The translations under genes were made by a program, and so were the position numbers. Under the pieces are notes generated by a model, which was not told where the DNA came from, ran no database searches, and was given only the letters and a program-made list of their open reading frames with translations. Below are positions 18,908-27,250 of a DNA stretch of 47,200 nucleotides, in pieces (the first letter of the stretch is position 1; each line of letters begins with the position of its first letter). Origin of the DNA: JANXSS01 sp025356535. Lineage in GTDB: Bacteria; Pseudomonadota; Gammaproteobacteria; Burkholderiales; Burkholderiaceae_D. The stretch covers positions 1-47,200 of the forward strand of contig JAYUMU010000013.1 of the NCBI GenBank assembly GCA_043762325.1. The letters are read 5' to 3'.

Positions 18908-19786
18908 ATGGCAGGATTGCAGCCTACCGATGCAGCCGCGGCAGGCGATGGCGGCATCGCAGCCCTGCAGGCGCCCGCTTCGCGCGAGCGCGTGCTGCTG
19001 CTGGTCGACGACGAAGCCAACATCCTTTCGGCGCTCAGGCGGCTGCTGCGCAGCGACGGCTACCGGATTCTTACCGCCGGCAACGGGCCCGACGGCCTGG
19101 CGCTGCTGTCTGCCAACCCCGTCGATGTGATCCTGTCGGACCAGCGCATGCCGGGCATGACCGGTGTCGAGTTCCTCAGCCTGGCCAAAACCGGCTATCC
19201 CGATACGATCCGCATGGTCCTGTCGGGCTATACCGAGCTGCAATCGGTGACCGATGCGGTCAATGAAGGCGCAATCTATAAATTCCTGACCAAGCCCTGG
19301 GATGACGACAAGCTGCGCGGCCACATACGGGAAGCGTTCGAACGCAAGGAGCTGGCGGAAGAAAACCGCCGGCTCATGCGGGAAGTGCAGGCCGTCAATC
19401 AGGCCCTGGTGGTGGCCAACCGGCAGCTGGAGCAGTCGCTGCTGGAAAAGCAGCAGCAGATGGCGCTCAACGACCACATGCTGGCGATCGTACGCGAAGT
19501 GCTGCAGCAGGTCGCCATTCCGGTGCTGGCCATCGACGACACCGACATGATCGCGTTCGTCAATGAGGCGGCGATACGCCTGCTGCAACGGCGCGGCATG
19601 TTGCTGGGCGGCGATGCGCAGGCCCTGCTGCCCGACATCATGAATGCCGCCAACGCCAGCGCCGCTTCGCTGGAAATCGAGAATGCGCGCTTTTTTCCGG
19701 CCATGCACGCAATGGGCACCGCGTCGCAATCGCGCGGTCGGCTGATCACGCTGATGCCGGCCGGTACGGCTGCGCCGGCCGCATGA
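18908..19786 (+). CDS. Response regulator with REC domain, coiled coil and PAS-like C-terminus
   Basis: The 292-residue protein has a receiver domain at about 28-145 with acidic pair Asp34/Asp35, phosphoacceptor Asp78 (VILSDQRMPGM) and Lys129 in FLTKPWDDD. A coiled coil runs over about 140-190, rich in Glu, Gln and Leu. A PAS-like segment follows (about 194-285, VAIPVLAIDDTDMIAFVNEAA). No DNA-binding or enzymatic output domain is visible, so it probably acts through protein contacts. The ATG at 18908 follows AAAAGGAT; the frame extends upstream to 18749 through the divergent promoter region and is rejected there. It is the first of three REC genes and is likely served by the kinases encoded convergently (bacteriophytochrome and GAF kinase). 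The pairing is inferred. Confidence 0.85.
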   Translation: MAGLQPTDAAAAGDGGIAALQAPASRERVLLLVDDEANILSALRRLLRSDGYRILTAGNGPDGLALLSANPVDVILSDQRMPGMTGVEFLSLAKTGYPDTIRMVLSGYTELQSVTDAVNEGAIYKFLTKPWDDDKLRGHIREAFERKELAEENRRLMREVQAVNQALVVANRQLEQSLLEKQQQMALNDHMLAIVREVLQQVAIPVLAIDDTDMIAFVNEAAIRLLQRRGMLLGGDAQALLPDIMNAANASAASLEIENARFFPAMHAMGTASQSRGRLITLMPAGTAAPAA

Positions 19787-19811
19787 GCGGCCCTTGCACG
19801 CCGATGCCGGG

Positions 19812-21170
19812 ATGAATGCAATGTCGCCGCCAGCCTACGATACCGACCAGGCAGACGCGCCGCTGCCGGTGATCCTGTGCGTCGATGACGAGGCCAACAT
19901 CCTGTCGTCGTTGCGCCGGCTCTTTCGCGGGCGCGGCTACGAGGTCCTGACGGCCGCCGGCGGCGCGGCCGGGCTGGAGATCCTGGGCCGGCAGGCAGTC
20001 GACCTGGTGATCTCGGACATGCGCATGCCGGAGATGAACGGCGCCGAGTTCCTCGAAGCGGTGCGCCGCGACTGGCCGCAGACGATCCGGCTGCTGCTGA
20101 CCGGCTACGCCGACATCGGCTCGATCCTCGACGCCATCAACCGCGGCGAGATTCATCGCTACATCACCAAGCCATGGGATGACAACGACATCCTGCTCAT
20201 CGTGCGGCATGCACTGGAGCGCCAGCGGCTGGAGCAGGAAAAGCAGCGCCTGGAAGCACTGGCGATCCGCCAGAACGATGAACTAAAGGCCCTCAACGCC
20301 AGCCTGGAAGAGAAGGTGCGCCTGCGCACGGCAGAGCTGCACAAGGCGCATGACGGCCTGCTGAAATTCAATGCCCGGCTGAAATCGAATTTCCTGGTGT
20401 CGATCAAGGTGTTTTCGAACCTGATCGAAATGCGTGGTGGCAACCTGGCAGGGCACTCCGCCCGGGTGGCCGACCTGGCGCGCCGGCTGGCGGTGCAGCT
20501 GGGCCTGGAAGAGCGCGAGCGCGACGACGTGTTCGTGGCCGCCATGCTGCATTCGATCGGCAAGATCACGCTGCCGGACGATCTGTTGCAGTTGCCGGAG
20601 ACGGCCATGAGCGGCGCCCAGCTCGGTCTCTACCGCAAGCATCCGCTGCGCGGCGCGCAGCTGCTCATGCCGCTCGACGACCTGCGCGGCGCCGCCGCCA
20701 TGATCCGCGCCTACCGCGAACGCTTCGACGGCGGCGGCTATCCGGACGGCCTGGCCGGGCTGGCCATTCCGCTGGGCGCGCGCATCCTGGCGCTGGCAAG
20801 CGATTACGAGGGCCTGCAGAGCGGCCTGCTGACGCAGCGCCGCCTGCGCCCCGACGAGGCGCGCAACCTGATCCGCCAAGGTCGCGGCAACCGCTACGAT
20901 CCGCTGGTCGCCGATGCCTTCGCCGCCATGCAGGACGCCGGCGCGACAAGTCGCGTCACGCCACCGGCGGGTGCGCCGGCGCGGCCGGTGGCGACCGTTG
21001 CCACGACTGCGCTGCGCCCGGGTGCAACCCTGGCACGCGACCTGGTGACGGCCGACGGCTCGCTGTTATTGTCCGCAGACCATGTACTCGATGCCCGGCT
21101 GATCCGGCAGATCATCGACTTCGAAACCGCCCAGGCAGGCATGCTGGCGGTGACCATCTACCAGGAGTGA
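19812..21170 (+). CDS. Response regulator with degenerate HD-GYP domain (RpfG-like)
   Basis: The 452-residue protein has a receiver (about 18-135; Asp25/Asp26, phosphoacceptor Asp69, Thr97, Lys120 in ITKPWDD), a coiled coil (135-185) and an HD-GYP-type domain (about 195-375). HD-GYP enzymes hydrolyse cyclic-di-GMP using a metal centre. Here the HD pair is His247-Ser248 (MLHSIGK). The HHE motif before DGGGYPDGL is Tyr-Arg-Glu, and the final DxxDAL region is ASDYEGL. Two or more metal ligands are therefore missing and the domain is probably not a normal phosphodiesterase; it may be a sensor or adaptor. A C-terminal stretch of about 75 residues (RPVATVATTALRPGATLARDL) resembles the extra domain of some HD-GYP regulators. 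The ATG at 19812 is preferred; 19821 is possible. Confidence 0.85.
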   Translation: MNAMSPPAYDTDQADAPLPVILCVDDEANILSSLRRLFRGRGYEVLTAAGGAAGLEILGRQAVDLVISDMRMPEMNGAEFLEAVRRDWPQTIRLLLTGYADIGSILDAINRGEIHRYITKPWDDNDILLIVRHALERQRLEQEKQRLEALAIRQNDELKALNASLEEKVRLRTAELHKAHDGLLKFNARLKSNFLVSIKVFSNLIEMRGGNLAGHSARVADLARRLAVQLGLEERERDDVFVAAMLHSIGKITLPDDLLQLPETAMSGAQLGLYRKHPLRGAQLLMPLDDLRGAAAMIRAYRERFDGGGYPDGLAGLAIPLGARILALASDYEGLQSGLLTQRRLRPDEARNLIRQGRGNRYDPLVADAFAAMQDAGATSRVTPPAGAPARPVATVATTALRPGATLARDLVTADGSLLLSADHVLDARLIRQIIDFETAQAGMLAVTIYQE

Positions 21171-21174
21171 GGCC

Positions 21175-21684
21175 ATGCGGCGCATGCTGATGATCGACGA
21201 TGAAATCAATGTGCTGCATGCGCTCGTGCGCAGCCTGCGCCAGTGCAGCTTTGCCGGCGAAGTGCGCATCGAGACGTCGACCGATCCGCTGCAGGCGCTG
21301 GCGCGCGCCGCCGAGGTCGACTTCGACATCGTGCTGTCGGACTTCCAGATGCCGGGCATGAACGGCATCGAGTTCCTGCAGCGTTTTCGCCAGCTGCAGC
21401 CCGATGCAATCCGCCTGGTGCTGAGCGCCTCGACCGAATTCGATACGGTGATGCGGGCGTTGAATGAAGCCGAGATCTTCCGTTACCTGCCCAAGCCATG
21501 GCAGCAGTCCGACCTGCAGGCGGTGATCGGCCAGGCGCTGGCGCGGCGCGACGAGGCCGACAGGATCGACGTGCAGAGCGGCAGGATGACGGCGCAGGAA
21601 ATTGCCACGCGCCGCCTGGAAGCCGACGAGCCGGGCATCACCAAGGTCAACTGGGGTCCGGACGGATCGGTGATGCTGGACTGA
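21175..21684 (+). CDS. Stand-alone response regulator (REC domain)
   Basis: The 169-residue product is almost entirely a receiver domain: Asp8/Asp9 (MLMIDDE), phosphoacceptor Asp56 (IVLSDFQMPGM) and Lys107 in YLPKPWQQ. A short tail of about 45 residues ends in TKVNWGPDGSVMLD. It starts four bases after the stop of the HD-GYP gene, behind a ribosome site (AGGAG). The three regulators therefore form one operon and share the KPW motif. Lacking an output domain, it may relay phosphate or act by binding a partner. It ends 36 bases from the convergent heme oxygenase stop. Confidence 0.87.
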   Translation: MRRMLMIDDEINVLHALVRSLRQCSFAGEVRIETSTDPLQALARAAEVDFDIVLSDFQMPGMNGIEFLQRFRQLQPDAIRLVLSASTEFDTVMRALNEAEIFRYLPKPWQQSDLQAVIGQALARRDEADRIDVQSGRMTAQEIATRRLEADEPGITKVNWGPDGSVMLD

Positions 21685-21720
21685 GCCGTCCCGGCGCCGG
21701 CACCGGCGCAGCGGCTGCCG

Positions 21721-22380
21721 TCAGCAGGACGGCGGGCACAGGTTGGCAACGAAATACCGGAACATGCGGCGCGCGCCGCGCAGTGCCGCCGCCACCTCGC
21801 GCCGCGTCTGCAGTGCCGACACCGCCGCCATCACGCTGGTCCAGCCATCGTCGGCTTTTGCGCCGGGCAGCCAGGCGGTGCAGATGTCGGTTGCCACGAC
21901 GCCGAAAGCGGCCTGCAGATTGCGCCCGATGACCCGGTTGCCGAACTGCGAACCTTCGATGACATAGCGCATGCCGAGGTATGTCGGCAGATCTGCAGGC
22001 AAGTCCAGTATTGCGCTTGCCTGCGGCAGCGACGGTCCTGGCTCGCCTCCCATGGCGTGCAGGTCGTCGAGCATGGCAGCGCTGCGGGCGCGGTAGGGCG
22101 CAACGAGATTCGGACTTGCGGCGCCATCGGAGTGGGGTGGCTGCAGCAGGCAGGCATCGACCTGGCCGTAGGTGCGCAGCATGGCGACGGTTGCGGCCCG
22201 AAATTGCGCCAGGGTGACGTCCGGCAGGATCAACGGCGCCAGCACCGACGACGCATCGAGTCGGTCGTGGTAGCGCTGCGTCGCGCGGCGCAGCAGGCGG
22301 CGCATGTCCGCTGGCATGCCCGGGCGGCGCGCCGTCGCGACGATGTCCGGTCCGGCCGATGACATGGCGAGGACGCTCAT
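21721..22380 (-). CDS. bphO: Biliverdin-producing heme oxygenase (phytochrome-associated)
   Basis: Heme oxygenase opens heme to biliverdin IX-alpha, CO and iron. The 219-residue protein begins with a helix carrying the expected proximal His ligand, His38 in RATQRYHDRLDAS. Its distal helix is MRYVIEGSQFGNRVIGRNL, close to the bacterial YVLEGSxLGG pattern, with Asn at the second Gly of GG. The start overlaps the phytochrome stop by four bases (ATGA), so both are made from one transcript. This is a classic arrangement in which the oxygenase supplies the phytochrome chromophore. A second ATG five codons on is possible. The family call rests on these motifs and the context. Confidence 0.87.
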   Translation of the reverse strand: MSVLAMSSAGPDIVATARRPGMPADMRRLLRRATQRYHDRLDASSVLAPLILPDVTLAQFRAATVAMLRTYGQVDACLLQPPHSDGAASPNLVAPYRARSAAMLDDLHAMGGEPGPSLPQASAILDLPADLPTYLGMRYVIEGSQFGNRVIGRNLQAAFGVVATDICTAWLPGAKADDGWTSVMAAVSALQTRREVAAALRGARRMFRYFVANLCPPSC

Positions 22381-24737
22381 GTTGGCGCCCGGATCGGCAG
22401 GACGATGCGCAGGGTGGTTCCCTGGCCGGGCACGCTTTGCACCGACAGATGCCCCCGATGACGCTCGACGATGCCGTAGGCAATCGACAGCCCCAGTCCG
22501 GCGCCCTTGCCGACGTCGCGCGTGGTGAAGAACGGATCGAAGATGCGCGCCTGGATGTCGGGCGCGATGCCTACGCCGGTGTCGCTGATGTCGATGGCAA
22601 CCGATTCGCCATGCGCCTGCATGCCGATCGTGATGGTGCCGGTCGTCTCGATCGCCTGGCCGGCATTGACCAGCAGGTTGACGAAGACCTGGTTGATCTC
22701 GGAGGGCACGCACCAGACCTGCGGCACGCTTTCGTAGTGCCGCTGCACCGTCACCTTGTCGCGCAGCTGCGGCAGCACGATCTTCAGGGTGCTGTCCATG
22801 GCGCTTGCCAGATCGGCGAAGACCCACTGGTCTTCGCTGCCGACGTGGGAAAAATCCTTCAGGTTCTGGACGATGTCGCGCACCCGGGTGATGCCGTTGC
22901 GCGACTGCAGGATCAGTTCCGGCGTGTCCTCTTTCAGGAAGTCGAAGTCGATGCCCTTTTTGAGCCGCGCCGCACGCGCAAGCGCCGTGGCGCTGTCCGG
23001 CGCGCTGCGGATGACCTCGTCGTAGCCGGCAACCAGCGCGCTCATGTCGTCCCAGTAACGCTGCAGGGTCGACAGGTTCGACGACACGAAGCCGATCGGA
23101 TTGTTGATCTCGTGGGCGACACCGGCTGCAAGCTGGCCGATCGAAGCGAGTTTTTCTGCCTGCATCAGCTGGTCCTGGGTTGCCTTGATGGCTTCGACTT
23201 GAATCCGGTCGCGTGCCAGGATGGCAAGCTGGCGGGCGCAGCGCTGCTCGGTCGGCGTCCAGGGCGTGCACTGGCCGCGTACCGTTTCCTGCCACTGCGC
23301 AAACGACTTGCGCGGCGCCAGCGCGGTTTCCGGACTGTCGGATGCCTTGTGCGGATTGCCGGCCCAGTTGACCTGGCTGATCTGCTCGCGCCGCACGAAC
23401 AGGATGAAACTCTTGCCGTCGTTGGTCATGGGAACATACAGGAAACCGCCACAGTCTGCCACCGGCGCCAGCCCCGCCCTGGCGAGCGCGTTTGCCAGGC
23501 TGGCCGTCTCGACCACCTGCGCGGGCATGGCGATGGCGTCGCGGGCATCGGCTGTTGCCAGCGTGGCATGCGTGGCAAGCGTGGCAAGCGTGGCAAGGCT
23601 GCGCAGGGCGTCATCGTCGAGCTTCATGCCGGATTGCAGGTTGCGGCCGTCGTGCTGCAGGACCATGCCGTCGGCGGCAAAAAGCGACAGCAGCGATGCT
23701 TCCTGCTTCATCAGGATCTGCGCGAAACGCTCGCGCACCTGCCCGTTGGGGAAGATGTTGAAAAGCGTTTGCTGCGCCCGCAGATCCTGTTGCGAAGTCT
23801 CGATCTGCAGGATCTGCCCGACATGCAGCGAGACGATCTGCCCCAGCACTTCGCAATAGTTGCGCTGGTCCGGCGCAAGCAGCAGCGGCAGGTCGTGATG
23901 GCAGATGAGCATGCCCCACAACGCGCCGTTGACCACGAGCGAGATCGACATCGAGCCGCGCACGCCCATGTTGCCGAGATACTCCAGGTGCACCGGCGAG
24001 ACGCTGCGCAGCAGGGCGTGCGTCAGGTCGGCCGGCTGGCCGGTGACGGGATGCAGCAGGGGCGCGAGCGGTACCGGACGGTAGTGCGTGTCGGCGATGA
24101 CGCGGATGCGGTTCTTCAGGTACATCGCACGCGCCTGCGCCGGAATGTCGGAGGCGGGAAACTTCAGTCCCATGTAAGAGTCCTCGCAGCCGGGTGCGAG
24201 GATTTCGAACGTCACGGTGCCGTGGAAAGCGGCGTCGAACTCGTAGGCCATGACGCGTTGCGCGCCGGTGACGCCAGCGACTTCGGTGGCCGCCAGCGCC
24301 AGCAGTTGCGGCACGTTCGCCGCATGGCTGATGCTTTCGCTGAGCTTCAACAGGTCATGGAAAAGGTTTGGCGGCGTCTCGCCGGCAGCCGGCACCGGCA
24401 GGATCTCGACCTGCACCGTGTCGTCGATCCGGTGCGCCACCATGTCGACCGGCATCGTTGCCGCGCCCCGGGCGATGGCAAAGCGGATCGGCGGCAGGAA
24501 CAGCGCGCGCGACTGGCCATGCCATGCCAGGACGGCTGCCGCAAGCGCAGGCGCGACCACCGCATCGAACCTTTCGCCAAGCAGCTCCTGCGGCGTCTTG
24601 CCGATCAGGGCCGCACAGTTGGCGCTGACCTGGATGATCCGGTAATGCACCGCATCGAGTATCAGCAGCACGCCGACCGGCTGGATGCCGCCGGATTGAT
24701 GGATCGGCTCGTTTTCGCAGGTTTGCAGGCCACTCAT
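22377..24737 (-). CDS. bphP: Bacteriophytochrome histidine kinase (PAS-GAF-PHY-HisKA-HATPase)
   Basis: This red/far-red photoreceptor kinase has 786 residues from the ATG at 24737. That start has a good ribosome site (GGAAAG, six bases); in-frame ATGs at 24764 and 24782 overlap the preceding gene and are less likely. Cys7 in TCENEPIHQSGGIQP is the biliverdin attachment site. PAS spans about 10-115. GAF spans about 125-310, with Asp197 in PASDIPAQAR and His250 in SVSPVHLEYLGNMGVRGS. PHY spans about 320-510, with the tongue motif PRKSF at 475-479. The kinase has His542 in AHEINNP, an N-box near Asn687, and ATP-lid glycines in DTGVGIAP and GKGAGLGLS. An unusual LAT repeat lies at residues 381-395 inside PHY. 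The gene is co-transcribed with a GAF kinase upstream and the heme oxygenase downstream. The response regulators opposite are candidate targets. Confidence 0.93.
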   Translation of the reverse strand: MSGLQTCENEPIHQSGGIQPVGVLLILDAVHYRIIQVSANCAALIGKTPQELLGERFDAVVAPALAAAVLAWHGQSRALFLPPIRFAIARGAATMPVDMVAHRIDDTVQVEILPVPAAGETPPNLFHDLLKLSESISHAANVPQLLALAATEVAGVTGAQRVMAYEFDAAFHGTVTFEILAPGCEDSYMGLKFPASDIPAQARAMYLKNRIRVIADTHYRPVPLAPLLHPVTGQPADLTHALLRSVSPVHLEYLGNMGVRGSMSISLVVNGALWGMLICHHDLPLLLAPDQRNYCEVLGQIVSLHVGQILQIETSQQDLRAQQTLFNIFPNGQVRERFAQILMKQEASLLSLFAADGMVLQHDGRNLQSGMKLDDDALRSLATLATLATHATLATADARDAIAMPAQVVETASLANALARAGLAPVADCGGFLYVPMTNDGKSFILFVRREQISQVNWAGNPHKASDSPETALAPRKSFAQWQETVRGQCTPWTPTEQRCARQLAILARDRIQVEAIKATQDQLMQAEKLASIGQLAAGVAHEINNPIGFVSSNLSTLQRYWDDMSALVAGYDEVIRSAPDSATALARAARLKKGIDFDFLKEDTPELILQSRNGITRVRDIVQNLKDFSHVGSEDQWVFADLASAMDSTLKIVLPQLRDKVTVQRHYESVPQVWCVPSEINQVFVNLLVNAGQAIETTGTITIGMQAHGESVAIDISDTGVGIAPDIQARIFDPFFTTRDVGKGAGLGLSIAYGIVERHRGHLSVQSVPGQGTTLRIVLPIRAPT
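23554..23598 (-). repeat. Five-copy 9-bp tandem repeat inside the phytochrome gene
   Basis: Five 9-base units of GTGGCAAGC type (gttgccagc, gtggcatgc, gtggcaagc twice, gtggcaagg). In the minus-strand protein they encode LATLATLATHATLAT. Copy number could change by slippage without breaking the frame. Confidence 0.8.
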
Positions 24738-24768
24738 CGCGTTCTTTCCAAAAGTATCGGGCATGCGG

Positions 24769-26082
24769 TCAGCTGGATTCATTTTCACCCAAAGGCAACT
24801 TGATGGTAAAGGTGGTGCCGACACCGGGCGTGCTGTCGACGCTGATCTCTCCACCGTGTTTGCGGACGATGTTATACGAGACCGACAGTCCGAGCCCGGT
24901 GCCAAGGCCGACCGGTTTCGTGGTAAAGAAAGGATCGAAGATGCGCTGCAGGTTCTGCGGCGCGATGCCGGCGCCGTTGTCGGCAATCTCGATGCGCGCC
25001 CAGCCGTTCTCGACGCCGGTACGGATCGTGATCACGCCATCGCGGCCGATCGCCTGCGCTGCATTGACCAGCAGGTTCATGAAGACCTGGTTGAGCTGGG
25101 ACGGCAGGCATCGCACCGGCGGCAAGGCGCCGTATTGTCGCACCACCTGCGCCTTGTGCCGGATCTCGTTGCCGACGATCTTCAACGTCGTGTCGATGCC
25201 GGCATGGAGGCTGGCAAACTGCCAGTCGACCTCGCCGACATGCGAAAAATCCTTCAGCGCCTGGACGATGTCGCGCACCCGGTTCAAGCCTTCCATCGAC
25301 TCCTTGACCAGGTCGACCATGTCGAGCTTGAGATATTCCAGGTCGGCGCGTTCGCGCAGCGCACTGATGCGCTCGCGCGTGGCCGCAGTGACCTGTTCGT
25401 CGCGCAGGATGGTGTCGTAACCGTCGAGCGTGTCGAACAGCGTGCCGGCATAGTTGCCCAGGGTGCCCATGTTCGAGCTGACGAAGCCCACCGGATTATT
25501 GATCTCGTGGGCCACGCCGGCGGCAAGCTGGCCGATCGAGGCCATTTTCTCTGACTGCTGGAGCTGCGCCTGTGCCTGTTCGAGCTGGAGGATCTTCTGT
25601 CGCAGCTCCATGTGCGACATGACCTGGCGCGACAGCGCCGACAAGGCGTTTGCCTGCGCCGGCGTCAGCTCGCGCGGCGTGCGGTCGATGACGCACAGCG
25701 TGCCCAGCGCCAGGCCGTCATGCGTGCGCAGCGGCGCGCCGGCATAGAAACGCACCTGCATGGCGCCGGTGACCAGCGGATTGTCGGCAAAGCGCGGGTC
25801 GCGCATGGCATCGGGCACCACCATCAATTCGTCCGCATGCAGCAAGGCATGGGCACAGAAGGCGATGTCGCGCTCGGTCTCGGTCGCCTCCAGGCCGATT
25901 TTCGCTTTGAACCACTGGCGGTCCTGGTCGACCAGGCTGATGACGGCCATCGGCGTGCCGCAGATCGTCGACGCCAGTGCGACGATATCCTGATACTGGG
26001 ACTCGGGCAGCGAGTCGAGAATCTGATAGGCGTGCAGCGCCTCGATGCGTGCAGCTTCATTGTCGGGCAGGGCGGCTGGCAT
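24769..26082 (-). CDS. GAF-domain sensor histidine kinase
   Basis: The 437-residue cytoplasmic kinase has an N-terminal GAF domain (about 25-160; RIEALHAYQILDSLPE, FCAHALLHADELMVVPD, FYAGAPLRTHDGLALGTLCV) of the common type found beside GGDEF and kinase domains. A short coiled coil follows. HisKA has His192 in AHEINNP and the ATPase region has ADNGAGIAP and GLGTGLGLSVSYNIV. The kinase half (about 180-430) is strikingly similar to that of the phytochrome downstream, including EKxASIGQLAAGV and VSSN, so the two look like paralogues. The start at 26082 (MPAALPDNEA) fits the family; 26106 and 26118 are in-frame alternatives. The signal sensed is unknown. Its stop is 32 bases upstream of the phytochrome start. 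Confidence 0.88.
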   Translation of the reverse strand: MPAALPDNEAARIEALHAYQILDSLPESQYQDIVALASTICGTPMAVISLVDQDRQWFKAKIGLEATETERDIAFCAHALLHADELMVVPDAMRDPRFADNPLVTGAMQVRFYAGAPLRTHDGLALGTLCVIDRTPRELTPAQANALSALSRQVMSHMELRQKILQLEQAQAQLQQSEKMASIGQLAAGVAHEINNPVGFVSSNMGTLGNYAGTLFDTLDGYDTILRDEQVTAATRERISALRERADLEYLKLDMVDLVKESMEGLNRVRDIVQALKDFSHVGEVDWQFASLHAGIDTTLKIVGNEIRHKAQVVRQYGALPPVRCLPSQLNQVFMNLLVNAAQAIGRDGVITIRTGVENGWARIEIADNGAGIAPQNLQRIFDPFFTTKPVGLGTGLGLSVSYNIVRKHGGEISVDSTPGVGTTFTIKLPLGENESS

Positions 26083-26260
26083 GATCACTTCACGAAATTC
26101 AAGGGGCATGCGCGGCATGTAACTGGGCAGCTATCAGAGCCACAGGGCGCCAGCCTGCTCGGGTTCAGTATGCGACCTGCCGCGGCCGCATACCGGAATT
26201 TAAATCTCAAATTGTCTTGGGGAAAGTTTTTCGCGCGCCGTGTCAGCGTGGAAAGGAGGA

Positions 26261-26278
26261 CGCCCGTCTTTCAGGGCG
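26261..26278. repeat. Hairpin resembling an IS200/IS605-type end
   Basis: CGCCC (26261-26265), loop GTCTTTCA, GGGCG (26274-26278), embedded in a GAGGACGCCCGTCTTTCAGG context. Similar CCCGTCTTTCAGxCGGG stems are found at ends of IS200/IS605 elements. No transposase is present. It lies directly after the alpha-E stop and may simply be a transcript hairpin. Confidence 0.35.
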
Positions 26279-26286
26279 GGGATGCT

Positions 26287-27249
26287 TCAGGCAGCCAGCG
26301 GCACCAGGAAATCCCGGCTGACGCGCTGTCCGAGTTCGAACACGCATTCGAGGAGCTTGGTCAGGTAGGCATGCAGGCCTTCGTCGAGAATGTCCTCGAT
26401 GCGGGCGAATTGCAGCTCCGCATGCAGCTTGCCGGCATAGCGTTCGGTGTCTGCCGAGACTTCGTTGCGCACATGCCGCAGGTTGGCCAGCACTTCATTC
26501 ATGCAATGCACCAGCGAGCGCGGCATGTCGGCGCGCAGCATCAGCAACTCCGCCACCCGCGCCGGCGTGATCGCATCGCGGTACACCTTGCGATAGATTT
26601 CGAAGGCCGACACCGAGCGCAGGATCGCTGCCCAGAAATAGAAATCGAGCCGGGTTTCCTCGCCCAGGCCCTGGTCCGACGGCATGTTCTGGCCGGCGTC
26701 GTGGAACTTCACGTCGAGCAGGCGCGCGGTATTGTCGGTGCGTTCCAAAAACGTGCCGATGCGGATGAAGTAGAACGATTCGTCGCGCAGGGTGGTGCCG
26801 ATGGTGACGCCGCGCGAGAGATGCGAGCGGTATTTCACCCACTCGAAAAAGCCGCCCGGGTCCTGCTCCAGCATGCCGTCCTTCAGGCGCGATTCGAGCT
26901 CCAGGAAGGTCGCGTTGTGGGTCTCCCACAGCTCGGTGGTGAGCGTGCCGCGCACGGCGCGGGCGTTTTCGCGCGCCTGCGTGAGGCAGGAGGCGATCGA
27001 GGACGGATTGCTGCGGTCGCGCACCATGAAGTCGATCACGTCGCGCTGGGTCAGCTGGTCGTACTTTGCGTCGAAGGCCGGCTGCAGCTCGGATATGCCG
27101 AGCATGGCGCGCCAGCCCTGTTTTTCGGCGTTGCCGGATTGCGGCATCAAAGCGGTCTGCGTCGTAACATCAAGCATGCGGGCAGTGTTTTCGGCGCGCT
27201 CGGTGTAGCGCGCCATCCAGAACAGGTGATCGGCGGTGCGGCTCAGCAT
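26287..27249 (-). CDS. Alpha-E domain protein (DUF403 family)
   Basis: The 320-residue, mostly alpha-helical protein opens with the family signature MLSRTADHLFWMARYTERAENTARMLD. A second copy-like segment reads FYFIRIGTFLERTDNTARLLDVK, and the ending is GLHAYLTKLLECVFELGQRVSRDFL. Alpha-E proteins are regular neighbours of permuted ATP-grasp proteins, transglutaminases and Anbu. The group has been proposed to form or attach a peptide modification, but no reaction is proven. The gene starts two bases after the ATP-grasp stop (TGA C ATG), so both are coupled. No transglutaminase gene follows, which is unusual. Confidence 0.9.
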   Translation of the reverse strand: MLSRTADHLFWMARYTERAENTARMLDVTTQTALMPQSGNAEKQGWRAMLGISELQPAFDAKYDQLTQRDVIDFMVRDRSNPSSIASCLTQARENARAVRGTLTTELWETHNATFLELESRLKDGMLEQDPGGFFEWVKYRSHLSRGVTIGTTLRDESFYFIRIGTFLERTDNTARLLDVKFHDAGQNMPSDQGLGEETRLDFYFWAAILRSVSAFEIYRKVYRDAITPARVAELLMLRADMPRSLVHCMNEVLANLRHVRNEVSADTERYAGKLHAELQFARIEDILDEGLHAYLTKLLECVFELGQRVSRDFLVPLAA

Positions 27250-27250
27250 G

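Noticed and set aside
19812..21170. Calling the RpfG-like protein an active cyclic-di-GMP phosphodiesterase
   Set aside because: The bridging Asp of HD and the HH of HHE are replaced, so an enzyme call is not supported.
22359..24803. An 814-codon plus-strand open frame opposite the phytochrome
   Set aside because: Arg/His/Gln-rich composition, no recognisable fold, and entirely antisense to a gene with clear domain motifs.
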